This document shows, piece after piece, positions 1 through 10,489 of a DNA stretch of 64,000 bases. The position numbers and the translations under genes are program-made. The stretch is from positions 3,304,201 through 3,368,200 of the forward strand of contig OZ026531.1 in NCBI GenBank assembly GCA_964019695.1, given 5' to 3'. The DNA comes from Loripinus fragilis. Taxonomy: Eukaryota > Mollusca > Bivalvia > Lucinida > Lucinidae. Position 1 is the stretch's first letter. Each line of letters opens with the position of its first letter. The notes under the pieces were generated by a model. It worked only from the letters and a program-made list of their open reading frames with translations. It was not told the DNA's origin and did no database searches.

Positions 1-722
1 ACTGCTATCTAAAACGAAATGTATTAAATCTTTCTTGAACAATTTCTCGAAAGATATGAAGTTTTTTCTCTTGGAACCTTTTATATATTGTACATAAGTA
101 ATTAAAGTGTGTTCTGTTAAAAAATAAAGCTTTCCAGCTCGATATTTGCTTTTTGATAGCAACTTGAACACCAAATTTTAGGGTTTACAGTTTCCATAGC
201 AACACTAAATTGTATACACACTACTCAAATACAATATTTGGTAATTAGCTTTATCAGCGACAGATACTTAAAATATCTAAGAAATTGAGTCGGCTGTGGT
301 TTTTGAGATTTGTTTAAAAAAACTCTTCCAAGACAAATTTTATACATGAGATACCCATTTGGGAACTTGTATGGGAGAACTTATTAAGCCCAGTTTCCAA
401 GCAAAGCCAGGCACGCATAGGCTGTTTCTCATTTAAATAATAGACTGAATGTTCCTCTAAACATAAAAGAAAATCTCACACTTAAATACGTATTTTCTTA
501 GAAGATACACCCGTTTTAGCTCTTAAAATCAGTTTAAGGGGGGGGGGTGGGAAAGTATTTAGGGCTGCCGTGTTATAGCTATGCTATAAATTGCCATCTT
601 GTCTATTTGGCAATACCAGGGACATGTCCATTATGCATGAAAAAGCAAAATGTGTTTGTTTTGATTATATGTAACCCCAAAAAAGTGAAATTCAAATCTG
701 TTCAAATAAACATGAAACAGTT
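1..722 (+). mobile_element. Truncated copy of a TIR element with TGTTTCATG ends
   Basis: This stretch aligns along its whole length with 42566-43285, the major part of the complete 909-bp insertion at 42377-43285. Shared landmarks are ACGAAATG near the start, the TTTCCATAGCAACAC stretch near 190, and the end AAATAAACATGAAACAG. The right end matches the right terminal inverted repeat of the other copy. The left end is missing or lies before the window. A short open frame near 547 is only repeat sequence; the other copy does not preserve it. No transposase is visible. Confidence 0.7.
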
Positions 723-2104
723 CAATTAAATTACAACTTCAATTACATGGCTTTTGAGCAAAGTAATCAATTACATACAAATACTTTGCCCAATGTAATA
801 AATTACATCCAATTACATTTTACTGTCGCTTAAGGAGGATTCAACAGCCTGAGTAGCCTGGGCACTCTTAATTCTACATGCCCATCAGGTTGATTTTATT
901 TGGAGGACTTCTTGTATTATTACATGTATATCAAGTGATGCAATGTAAAAGAAATAAAATATACATTTTTTTAAACTTTATCCCACAAAAGAAAATACAA
1001 ATGCTACTCTTACTTTTTGTACATCTGTAAAACTAAAACTTATTTTGGGGAGACGCCCTTATTTATAAATGAAGCCCAAACCCCTGTACAAAAGAATAAC
1101 TTAGTTGTTTTTCCCTGTGAATATACCAATGTGTACCTCTATAGATACACGTGGTATATTTGCAATGCTATGATGACATATACTAGCCCACATGACTATC
1201 TATATCCGCTGATTTAACGGAAATCTATTCCGCAAACCTCACTCTTCATCATTTTGACACACATGCACGCACGCACACACGCAATTGTAAAAGTCTACAT
1301 GGGTCCTAGAACGTGTCGTCTTGAAAGCAGGCAAATATAAGGCTTAAGCACGAAACCTGCATGTACATGTACAGTCTTAACATTGCCCTCCATAAAAAGA
1401 AAACACAAACACTTCTCTTTTTGCAATTGCGAGCTTTTAATGCTGATGGAGCAGAGCAGCCACAATACCACAGCCTGTAGTAAGAATGCCACTTTTAACC
1501 GTAACCGATTATTTGCAAGTAAATATTTCCCATAAACCATACGATAACCCTATCGCAAAGATTCTACAAAATACTCACTGTAACTATTAAAAGTCTCTTC
1601 CTTTATAAATGTGGCATTCTCACTATTCACATATAAACTTGATCTAACCTCCGGTCGAGATAAAAAGCCGCCCTGCGAAACCTCACTTTGTCTTATTTTT
1701 TCAAAGCATTTTGGGGAAAAAATGCTGTGGTTTAACGCAATGCATTGCATCTCTGGGAGAAAGTGTAAACCGTCACCTTTCGACCAAGTTAAGAAAAATC
1801 AAATAAAATATTGATTTTCCACCTACAATGACCATTTGTCTCAAATTTGAAATTGAAAAAACTGAGTGTCCTGTTTGAATGCTCGTCTAGAACTTATTTA
1901 TACATTTTACTTAATTCAAAACAACACCTTTGTTTACTCACAAAGTACTTAAATTTCCACGATTTTCACTCTTTCCTTTTATAGTGAACAATGTTAAGAC
2001 AAACGTTCTCTTCTATACGATGTACCAGAGAGAACTTGTAATGTAGAACCTTCAATTTCGATTCATTGACTCTATTTGCCTACGAGGTAATTTGTCATGG
2101 TCTT
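723..2104. other. No gene recognised
   Basis: AT-rich sequence with a run of ATTACAATTACAT-like words (725-820) and a short CA/CG-rich simple repeat near 1260-1285. The short open frames have no recognisable protein features and overlap on opposite strands, as chance frames do. I see no promoter or RNA gene. Confidence 0.5.
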
Positions 2105-2267
2105 GTCGTCTGCTGATATTTTTTTCAAAAGCAGTTTGTTTGTTGTTGTTTATTTCTAAAAAAATCTTTCAGGATTATAAGTAGAGTGTCAAGCAGTTTG
2201 GATTGAGATCATTCCCGTCGGGCCTGATCTGGGTCCAAATTGTTTGCAAAGGTTATCAGCAGACGAC
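2105..2267. mobile_element. Short MITE-like inverted-repeat element
   Basis: It is bounded by a perfect 13-bp inverted repeat, GTCGTCTGCTGAT at 2105-2117 and its complement at 2255-2267. The interior words (CTGATCTGGGTCC) resemble the middle of the element at 48331-48535. It has no coding capacity. The short arms make the boundary call moderately secure. Confidence 0.45.
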
Positions 2268-2709
2268 ACTAGTAAGTAAAGAGTTTATGACGACAATTCA
2301 AGCAAATTAGAGAGTTGACGAGAAATAGCGAATTGGGGATATACATTAAAGTTAAAAAGCATCAAATATTTGCCTGCTGAAGATATTTCACTGATAAACT
2401 TTGTCAACAGCGGAAGCCAAGTTCAGGCTAAAATGTTGGGCACTATCTGGAGCCATACTATTTGAAAACCTACTTGTATTCCTGAAAGACATATTTTTAG
2501 AAATAATTATCTCGAAAGAAAATTCAGCAGAGGACAACAAGCCAGCATTTAAGGTTTAGACAATACTATTACTTGAATCGTTTTTTGAACACAGGCCATT
2601 TCAATGCATCGCTTTCAGATGTGAAGTAAAGTAATTAAGTCAGTATAAACAGTGAATCATAGCCTAATGCACGAAGATTGGTCTACTTAAGCAATTTTAG
2701 CGTGAAGCT

Positions 2710-2860
2710 GCGACTGGTTTCACCAGTTTTAACACGTGTTTTGGGTGCTCAAAAGAAACGCATCATCGAGACGGTTGTTTTGAGTACACACAACATATTC
2801 TTTGGTTGAGAAATAGGAAAAATAATTTTCTGTTACGCACTCTTATCTGTAGGACTGACG
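2710..2860 (+). repeat. Hairpin repeat family, copy 1
   Basis: The segment running from TTTTAACACGTGTTTTGGGTGCTC through a decayed palindromic core (CGAGACGGTTG) to GCACTCTTATCTG aligns with 37708-37840 in the same orientation and with 30105-30235 inverted. The core here has lost symmetry compared with the copy at 30153-30189. Confidence 0.6.
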
Positions 2861-3155
2861 AATTACCTCCACTGACCTGCATAAGCCATGTTTTATTTAT
2901 ATCGTTAGGGTCATTTGGGGACTAATTCAAAGAGGAGCAGCAAAAACACACCAAAATTCCATCTTATCCCAGCCTATACAAAAACTCATATGTATGTGGA
3001 AAAAAATTCAATTACGCGGTCTATATCTAAATTCATTTCTTTAATTTATTTTTCAAATACAATCACCATTAAAGAATAATTAGCAAAAAAAACGGGGGTC
3101 ACTTAAGTCCTGGAAACACAGTAGTTGATCATCACATTACACAATAACCATTTGC

Positions 3156-3215
3156 CTTAGTGTCAGGTGTGGTACTTGATTGTATCGATTCATGATCGTT
3201 GCACCATTATTTACT
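3156..3215 (+). mobile_element. Fragment of PLE tail A
   Basis: About 60 bp containing GTCAGGTGTGGTACTTGATT and the following ATCGATTC..GATC block. This is the extreme 3' end of the retroelement tail seen complete at 25429-26400 (inverted) and 51395-51790. It is too short to carry coding sequence. Confidence 0.6.
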
Positions 3216-3564
3216 TAGAAAAGTCTTACAACTGTATAAGATAAACCATGGAAATTCATTTGTAAAGCAAGCTTAAATGTCAGAGAACAACTGTTTTCAA
3301 AAGATGTTTGAAAAAACATCAGCGTGGCCTTGTAAGAGACATGAAGGTTGGCTTTCAAAATGTGCCCTAAAATACAAAAAGGAATATAGATAGCGACAAA
3401 ATGAGTTATTACTCATGCGTTAAAATGCTGGCTTCGCAAGCAAGAGTTTGCCAGTTAGGTCCCCACTGGAACATCTAATTTATTTTCCATTTCATTTGTT
3501 GTTACTAAATCAACAGTCATAGGCCCCAGGGTCACTGAAAACCTTTTTTTCTGACTGCTATTTT

Positions 3565-3895
3565 AGCTCACCTGTCACATAGTGACAAGGTGAGCTTTTG
3601 TGATCGGTCGTCCGTTGTCCGTCGGCGTCGTCCGTCGTCCATTAACAATTGTCTTAAATGACATCTCCTCCTAAACTACTAGTTGGGTTTTGACCAAACT
3701 TGGCAGGAATGATTCTTATATGACCCTCTTCAATTATTGTTAAAATGGTTTAGGTCCGTTGCATATCTAGGTCACAAAGGCTAAAAATAGATTTTATAAG
3801 ATGAAAACTTAAAAATCTTCTTTTCTGAAACCTGAAAGCCTAGAGCCTTAATATTTGGTATGTAGCATCACCAAGTGGACCTCAACTAAACAACA
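3565..3895 (+). repeat. Dispersed mollusc-type repeat with hairpin end, truncated copy
   Basis: It starts with a hairpin (AGCTCACC ... GGTGAGCT, 3565-3596), followed by a GTCCGTCG-rich stretch. It then continues colinearly with 54605-54900, sharing the words CCTAAACTAC, TTTTGACCAAACTTG, GCATATCTAG and GTATGTAGCATCACC. It stops after one unit of the minisatellite that is expanded in the 54.6-56.1 kb copy. It is non-coding. Confidence 0.65.
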
Positions 3896-4728
3896 CTACT
3901 GTCTGAGTAAAATACTATTGTTCGGATTTTCACACCTTCTATTTGAAGTGTTTTGGTATTTTGACTATTAAAGGTTAAATGCCACAGAGACATCTCTTTT
4001 ATAAACAGAAGAATATATAGTATGCTTAAAAATTCATAGTTCATTTAAACATTCTAACTTCGACCTTAATAGACTTGATTACATATTTTTGTTTTTAAGA
4101 TATGGAGGGATAATGTATTAAACACACTATTACAGGTGTGTATCCAAGACAACTCATTCGTTTTGCTAGAGAATCTAGCCATGTTGCTGACATTAACACT
4201 CGCAAATAATTGTTAACTCAGAAACTTCTTAAGCAAGGCTATCAGTATCATAAACTTCACAAAACATTTTCTAAGTTTTATAGACGATACTATCGTTTGA
4301 TATCTAAATTCCAAGTTGGACTTAAATCTCTCTTGCGACAAGGACTTTAGGAACCTGAATTCTATGGTGACTTGGTGTATAAATTGAAGAAGATTGTTGG
4401 CTCTCATAATTTTTCAGCGCAGTTTATTGAAATAAGTTCCAATTATATAAAGATTGGCTATGTAACATTACTGTATTGCAACAGACTGCATGCTTGGTCA
4501 ACCAAATCACGGTTGGCAACTTTGCTTTCCTCTTTATTTGCACGCGGGTTGGTCGGACTTCAGACTCTATGACGGTTCCGACTTAAAAACTTATCTATCG
4601 ATCAGATGGTAGGGGCCTGATGCTTTGGCTGTTGTCAGGCCCACCGGGGATTACCCGTTGGATTTCTTTTGCTCCGGTATTCAGTTTTATATACTGCTGA
4701 GTCCTTGTCTTTGCTTTATCTCCTTATT

Positions 4729-5957
4729 GTCCCCCGCCTTTTCGAAGAAAAGCGGAGGGACATAGTTTTCGGCATTCCGTCCTTCCGTCCTTCCGTCCTT
4801 CCGTCCCCCTAATATAGTAGGTACCTTGTGTGCGCAACTCCTCCTACAGTTTTATGCCGATTCTTTCGAAACTTTACAGATGTTTTAGTCATGGTCTGAA
4901 GATATGCATGTGGTTTGGATATTATCCTGAGATTATTTTTGTCACTTTTTTCGCAATTTGAACTTAGTCATTTTTAGGCGTTTTTACTATCAAAGTGAAA
5001 AGATAGTGGGTACCTTGTGTGCGCAACTCCTCCTACAGTTTTATATCGATTCTTTTGAAACTTCACAGGTGTTTTGTACATGGTCTGAAGATATGCATGT
5101 GGTTTGGATATATTCCTCAGATTATTTTTTAACACTTTTTCCGCCAGTTGAACTTAGCCATTTTTCTGACATTTTTACTATCAAAGTGAATGGATAGTGG
5201 GTACCTTGTGTGCGCATCTCCTCCTACAGTTTTATATTGATTCTTTTGAAACTTCACAGGTGTTTTGGACATGGTCTGAAGATATGCATGTGGTTTGGAT
5301 ATAATCCTCAAATTATTTTTTATCACTTTTTCTGCTATTTTAACTTAGGCATTTTTCTGGCGTTTTTACTGTCAAAGTTAATGGATACTGGGTACCTTGT
5401 GTGCGCAACTCCTCCTACAGTTTTATGCCGATTCTTTTGAAACTTTACAGATGTTTTTGTCATGATCTGAAGATCACTTTTTCTGCTATTTTAACTTAGG
5501 CATTTTTCTGGCGTTTTTACTGTCAAAGTTAATGGATACTGGGTACCTTGTGTGCGCAACTCCTCCTACAGTTTTATGCCGATTCTTTTGAAACTTTACA
5601 GATGTTTTTGTCATGATCTGAAGATATGCATGTGGTTTGGATATTATCCTGAGATTATTTTTTGTCACTTTTTTTGCAATTTGAACTTAGTCATTTTTAA
5701 GTGTTTTTACTATCAAAGTGAAAAGATAGTGGGTACCTTGTGTGCGCAACTTCACAGTTGTTTTGGACATGGTCTGAAGATATGCATGTGGTTTGGATAT
5801 AATCCTCAGATTACTTTTTATCACTTTTTCCGCTAGTCGAACTTAGCCATTTTTCTGGCATTTTTACTGTCAAAGTGAATGGATAGTGGGTACCTTGTGT
5901 AATTTGAACTTATTCATTTTTTCTCATTTAAATAATAAACAATAATGGCGGGGGACA
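4729..5957. mobile_element. TIR element carrying a ~190-bp internal tandem repeat
   Basis: It has perfect 11-bp terminal inverted repeats, TGTCCCCCGCC at 4729-4739 and GGCGGGGGACA at 5947-5957. It sits inside the tail of a Penelope-like element; the uninterrupted tail at 29440-29470 shows the ancestral site. Just inside the left end is a short CCGTCCTT microsatellite (4778-4806). The rest is tandem repeat with no transposase, so it is a non-autonomous element expanded internally. Confidence 0.75.
4811..5905 (+). repeat. Tandem repeat, ~190-bp unit, seven GGTACC starts
   Basis: The word GTACCTTGTG recurs at 4821, 5010, 5201, 5392, 5543, 5733 and 5890. Spacing is 189, 191, 191, 151, 190 and 157, so most units are ~190 bp and two carry internal deletions of about 35-40 bp. 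Each unit contains GATATGCATGTGGTTTGGAT and a TTTTTACTNTCAAAGT end. Apparent open frames through the array only reflect the repeat. Confidence 0.9.
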
Positions 5958-6617
5958 TAAATTCTCTGAATTTGCTTGTTATATCTTGATTTATATGATC
6001 TAGGAGATGATGCATGAATAAGTTAGGGGTCTTTCATGCAAACCAAACATCTATGTGTCTTGATCAACATCTGATCTAAGGGTGAGATTGGCGCGCTGTG
6101 AAACCGGTTTTAGCCCTCCAGTAAAATATTTTAACTGACCGTTCCAAGCCGGTACTTCTTTTTTTGGATCATTTGTGTTATTTCTATCTTGTGTTTTTCA
6201 TGCTTTCGCGTCTGTTTATTGCTGCCTTGTCACCTGAAGGAAAAGGGCTGACCTCTTGGCTCTTGCTTGTGATGTTTATTGTGATTTTGTTACTTTCCCA
6301 TTTGATACCCTTGGACAGGTGTGGTGTTTGTATCGATTCCTGATCCTTACTGTCTTTCTTACTTAAATTGAGTGCAATATCCGGTTTCACACTGTCTTTA
6401 CTATGTACAAAAAGCATAAAAAACAAGTGAAAGTTCTGCTAATAAGAGGGCAAACCAAAATGCTTATTTATGACCTTTTTGAACCCTAGAACCCTGAAAA
6501 CATGAGATTGACAATAAACCAAATTGATTAAGTAAACAGTGTCACATAAGCCATCTCATCTGGATATACACTGTTTGCCATGCATGCTCTGTGCAAGGTA
6601 TGTAGTGTTGGAATGGA

Positions 6618-6930
6618 TTATAAGAATCTATCATGAGGGTGAGGGTAGGAGAGAAAAATCCGTCCCGAGGATCACCGTTTGGCATCACGAGGCTTGCCGA
6701 GACTATACGAATCTATCATGAGTGTGAGGGTAGGATTAACAAATCCGTCCCGAGGATCGCCGTTTGGCATCACGAGGCTTGCCGAGACTATAAGAATCTA
6801 TCATGAGTGTGAGGGTAGGATAGAAAAATCCGTCCAGAGGATCGCCGTTTGGCATCACGAGGCTTACCGAGTGATGAAAAACGGTGATCCTCGGGACGGA
6901 TTTTTCTATCCTACCCTCACACAAATAATG
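6618..6930 (+). repeat. Three 84-bp tandem units plus an inverted copy
   Basis: Units start near 6618, 6703 and 6787. They carry GAATCTATCATGAG, GTGAGGGTAGGA, AAATCCGTCC and GGCATCACGAGGCTT. From about 6873 the sequence reverses (GGTGATCCTCGGGACGGA, then CCTACCCTCACAC). The last direct unit and the inverted segment therefore form a near-palindromic MITE, related to 39885-40000 and 45290-45370. Open frames on both strands here are shadows of the repeat. Confidence 0.8.
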
Positions 6931-7279
6931 GATTCTTTTTATTGCTCACCACTGTTTTTTTTATTATTTTAAAATAAGCTTCCAGAAGACCCTGAATACG
7001 CTAAGATGCAATTTTACATGATGACGTTACTTGACGTCCTGAGTAAGATAGCACGGGTAAGATAAGATTTTCTTTCCCAGGGTAAAATCTAAGATATCCT
7101 TATCTGGTGTGCAAGAAAAAGAAAAAAAAATCTTTTTATATTTGTCGTAGATGTAGATAAAGAACCTTTTAGTGGAGCACGATAATTAAGTAAAGTAACA
7201 TATGTAGATCTTACAATTTTTAAGATTTCCAATCGCGCGATAGTCTAGTCACCGCTCTAAGGTTAAGCTTGGCGCAATA
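6931..7279. promoter_or_regulatory. Upstream region and probable 5' UTR of the P4HA-like gene
   Basis: About 350 bp of non-repetitive sequence precede the start codon. No convincing TATA box is placed at a fixed distance. The start itself is in a good context (GCAATAATGG), and stop codons upstream leave no longer in-frame start. The promoter is inferred only from position; the transcription start cannot be read from the sequence. Confidence 0.3.
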
Positions 7280-7482
7280 ATGGCTGTTACAAGTTTTTCG
7301 AAGTTAACAATTTTCATATTCCTGTTGTCTCTGGTTCTGAAAACGACAGTTTCGGACGTGTTTACAGCAGTTATAAAACTTGAATATTTAGCAAGGGTGG
7401 AGGAGAGGATGTTAGATGCGTTAGATACATATACGAAAGATGCACGTCAAGCAAATCAGGACGTCCCAGACAGCGTTTTAAC
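7280..7482 (+). CDS. P4HA-like: Prolyl 4-hydroxylase subunit alpha-like, exon 1 (partial gene)
   Basis: The enzyme family hydroxylates proline in collagen-type repeats inside the endoplasmic reticulum, using iron, oxygen and 2-oxoglutarate. Exon 1 encodes 67 codons plus two bases. Residues 1-25 form a signal peptide (hydrophobic IFIFLLSLVL core, likely cleavage after TVS). The mature start DVFTAVIKLEYLARVEERML matches the opening helix of the N-terminal dimerisation domain. The exon ends AC|GTAAGT, a near-ideal donor, in phase 2. Joining to exon 2 at 37468 (first base G) completes a Thr codon and keeps the frame. The ATG follows GCAATA, a good context. Catalytic domain exons (HxD, second His, Lys) are not in the window, so activity cannot be judged. 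Family assignment is from recalled homology; a lineage-specific paralogue or 5' pseudogene fragment cannot be excluded. Confidence 0.8.
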
Positions 7483-7502
7483 GTAAGTATCGGAAAATCA
7501 GT

Positions 7503-7975
7503 CCGGTAACGTAAAATTAAGGCAGCGCATTATGGGTTAAGTTAGTTCTTTAGTTAGCGAAGTGTATTGGAAACGAGGGGTCTAAATTTCACGTACATGT
7601 ACGTAAAGGGGCACGTGATTTAAATTGAGCCAGTGCATGATATTTCCAACAATGTGGTATGTGCGACCAGCAAAGCCTCAGATCAGCCTGCGCATACGCG
7701 CAGTCTGATCATAACCTTTGCTAGGCTAGTCGCTTGAGTGTTCTATGATTGTTAAGCTACTGACTGAAAACCATTTGGAGTTTCTAAGCTTAAAAGGAGG
7801 CTGCTCAGGCTCGTCTGAGTCTACGCATGTCAAAATGTCACATTGTTGGAAATCTCATGCATTGGCTGAATTTAAATCACGTGCCCTTTTACGTATGTGA
7901 AATTTTGACCCCTCGTTTCCAATACACTAAACTTACTTAACCCATAATGCACTGCCTATAATTACCAGCAGACCA
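7503..7975. repeat. Long inverted repeat beginning 20 bp after the exon 1 donor
   Basis: The left arm 7503-7660 and right arm 7837-7975 are inverted copies. Matching blocks include GCATTATGGGTTAAGT, GTGTATTGGAAACGAGGGGT, GGCACGTGATTTAAATT and the MITE ends inside. The arms are about 140 bp, with scattered mismatches and small indels. The central part is MITE copy 1 (7627-7866), so the arms probably come from nested or flanking MITE ends. In the pre-mRNA this would form a strong stem-loop next to the donor. Confidence 0.75.
7627..7866. mobile_element. GAGCC-type MITE, copy 1 of 6
   Basis: Ends are GAGCCAGTGCATGA and its complement TCATGCATTGGCT. Shared internal blocks are TTTCCAACAATGTGG, CGACCAGCAAAG, CTGATCA and CACATTGTTGGAAA. 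It is flanked on both sides by AATT, a possible 4-bp target duplication. Other copies are at 38388, 38748, 39219, 57060 and 58064. Non-coding. Confidence 0.8.
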
Positions 7976-8127
7976 CAATTACAAATTTTGCTGCTTTTTA
8001 AAAAATAACAAATAAGGCATGACATTTCAGACGATTTTCATGAAATATCATACCTTATATTTACGAAAAGTAGAAACGTAGTCGCAAAACTTGTTGTCTA
8101 CCTTAGTATGATTTGCACCTTTAGGGT
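7939..8127. mobile_element. TTAA-flanked MITE, divergent copy 1 of 3
   Basis: It starts TTAACCCATAATGCAC and continues CAGCAGACCACAATTACAAATTTTGC. A degraded right end reads GCACCTTTAGGGTAA. Order and spacing match the better preserved copies at 35836-36056 and 46218-46432, whose ends are CCCTTAAAGCGCCA next to TTAA. Confidence 0.55.
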
Positions 8128-8319
8128 AAAGATATCGAGCATTTTGGAAAGTCGAATCGAATCATGACTCAGGTGTATGTAAGGAGCATTACGCGTAGTA
8201 CTATGTATCAAAAAGCTCCATTTTGTTAGCCGGAACTGGCGTATGGAAAATTAGTTCTGTAGCATGTGGGTTCAGCTATGTTGAACCGCAAATTTCACAA
8301 TTCGCAAATTTCACACCGT

Positions 8320-8745
8320 GTGAAGAAATGGTACCAAAACATTACTTTTGGCAAATGTGGAATTTGCGTATGGTCAATTTCGATAATTTTAGAGTTCTAA
8401 AACCTGTGTTCAAATTTCATATCGCGTGAAGAATTGGTACGTATTCGTCTTATCTGTAAAGAACTGGTTCGATTTTTCTCAATTGTGAAGAATTGGTACT
8501 CAATTTTCACAAATGTGAAGAATCGCTACCAATTCCTCTCACATGCGAAGAATTTTATACTCAATTTTCACAAATGTGAAGAATCGGTACCAAATTCTCA
8601 CACATGCAAATAATTGATACCAAATGCTCACACATGTGAAAAATTGGTACCAAATTATCACAGATGTGAAGACTTGGTACTTAATCTTCACAAATATCAA
8701 TGCCAGAATTTGCAATATCAAGTCTCATGTGAAAGGTTCTATTTT
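8320..8745 (+). repeat. Minisatellite, ~37-bp unit (GAATTGGTACCAA / TTCACANATGTGAA)
   Basis: About ten degenerate units alternate GAANAATTGGTACCAAAT with TCTCACACATGTGAA. Each unit holds a small TCACA..TGTGA palindrome and a GGTACC word. Two overlapping open frames arise from it and are not genes. Confidence 0.8.
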
Positions 8746-8781
8746 TCACATGTATTGCGGTTGCAAGCGACTGGTTTACTC

Positions 8782-8783
<2 letters not shown>

Positions 8784-8832
<49 letters not shown>
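8784..8832 (+). repeat. (CT)n-(CA)n microsatellite
   Basis: About 19 CT units followed by CACACACACA, then a short GAGAGAGAG run. Pure simple repeat. Confidence 0.98.
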
Positions 8833-9378
8833 TAGGGAGAGAGAGTCTGACACATTGTTAAAGCCGATGTATGTACATTCGTCTTAGAAATAGCTTCCTA
8901 CGTAGACCAAAGCGTCACATTTCAAAGTGTAAATACTTGCAACTTTGCGCTCTGCATTTCTTCAATTGTCTTTTAATATTTGTATTAAATTTCATGTACA
9001 CGTTTGTACATGTACATTGAGCTCTTGCTGTCTGTGTGCCATCTCAAATAAGAAGCTACATACATTTGCAAAGAGGCGTTGAAACACAAGCTGATGATTT
9101 ATAGATATGTGAAAAAGAATGTTATAATCAAGCATTAGGAAGAATGCGTTAGAACTTTGTCAAAGCAATATTAAAATGCTGTTGTTGTTTTTTCAAGACT
9201 AACTGGATTCCGAAATTCAATAGGTCTCTTAGCACTACAAACTAATTCAAAATATTCTACATAACATAACTTTTGAGTGCTTCCTCCATAATTTTTCAAT
9301 GGCAGAGTGGACATTATTTTGTAACAGATGACAGGCCAAATCAATATGCCTCCCAGGAACACGATTCATTATATAGAA

Positions 9379-10045
9379 ACAAGAGGGTCTTCAGGCCAGG
9401 GGGTCGCTCGCCTGAGGTGAACTGTTTATTATCATTATAGCAAATCATAGCTCCTCCCCAATCCCGGCTATGATGTTTTCGATTGATCAGCAGTTTCATT
9501 ATAAAGCTTTACATAGAAAAGTGTCCATTTATAATGTTGACAAAATGCACAGGATGTTGACATTCTGAGCGTGGCCATGTTGGCCCCATGGTCATATTGT
9601 GAACAAAGATGGTAGAGGTCGGCTTCTAGCTGATGCTACATACCAAATAACAAGGCTCTAGATCAAGTGATTTCAGACAAGTGTTGTCTTTCTTACTAGG
9701 CCTTGCTATTTCAGATGAAAAAAGTTTCACCATAACTGACATAGGAAAACTGGTTACGCCACCTGGCGGTCATATTTTTAAAACAGTCAAATAATTTGAA
9801 CCACATTGGTAGAGGGTGTCCCACGGACCATTTGTGCCCAATTCTTTTGAAATCTGACCAGAGGTTTTTGACAAGATTTAGAGTGTTTCCTTTTGGTTGA
9901 CAAGGCAACCAGATTCCTACATAAAGTTGAAATATTTAAACAAGTTTAAAAGAGGATTGATCAACCTAGTGAAGATTGGTGAGATTCCACCCAGTGGTTT
10001 AGGAGGAAGCTATTATTGACGGACGACGGAAGGACGGGTGGGTAG
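9379..10045. repeat. Dispersed repeat opening AACAAGAGGGTC
   Basis: It begins AACAAGAGGGTCTTCAGGCC and GTCGCTCGCCTGAGGTG and ends with GACGGACGACGGAAGGACGG. Start and end match the two ends of the longer repeat at 54605-56073 when that one is reversed (GGTGAGCGATTTAGGGCC..CCCTCTTGTTT). The internal text (AAAACTGGTTACGCCACCTGG) differs. This is a typical mollusc dispersed repeat structure. A short open frame inside is not a gene. Confidence 0.6.
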
Positions 10046-10489
10046 CATTCAGTACAGACATCCCATGACCACAACATGAGTTAAAAAAAGGGATCCACCA
10101 TTCAAAGATATATGAAATTGTTGAAAAATTGAATCTAGCTCTCCTTTAGATATATACAAACCCCACCCTGAGAAAATCTTATATTTGTATAATATGCCAA
10201 AAGGCGCAGATTAGCTCTGTAAATACATAGCTGGATCATAGCCTATGTTTCTTTGCTAAACTGATTGAATTTTCCTGCGCTTATTGAAAAACCGCCAACG
10301 AGTCTCAATCTAAGGTTAAAAGACTAGTGTGTGTTTCTGTATCTACATATACACCAGCTGGCGCATCGTGAACATGAACTCCAAGGAAACGTTTTTTCGC
10401 GACATGGCTTATATAATTGATTAACTGTCTTACTCCTGTCCCAGGTTTTTCAACTGTAAAACATATGAAATTTATCTGTAACCCGTTTG

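Larger units (their letters stand above)
4130..6375 (+). mobile_element. Penelope-like retroelement 3' part, interrupted by an insertion
   Basis: The conceptual translation of 4130-4570 reads QLIRFARESSHVADINTR, then QKLLKQGYQYHKLHKTFSKF, then EPEFYGDLVYKLKKIVGSHN, with several stops. The same C-terminal protein is found at 26.1-26.4, 28.9, 50.6 and 53.9 kb. The reverse transcriptase core is missing, so the copy is 5'-truncated. The non-coding tail starts near 4570 (GCCTGATGCTTTGGCTGTTG), breaks off at 4728, resumes at 5958 and runs to about 6375. Comparison with 29330-29590 shows that only the 4729-5957 insertion separates the halves. Assignment to the Penelope-like group rests on RT motifs in the longer copies. 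It is dead. Confidence 0.7.
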
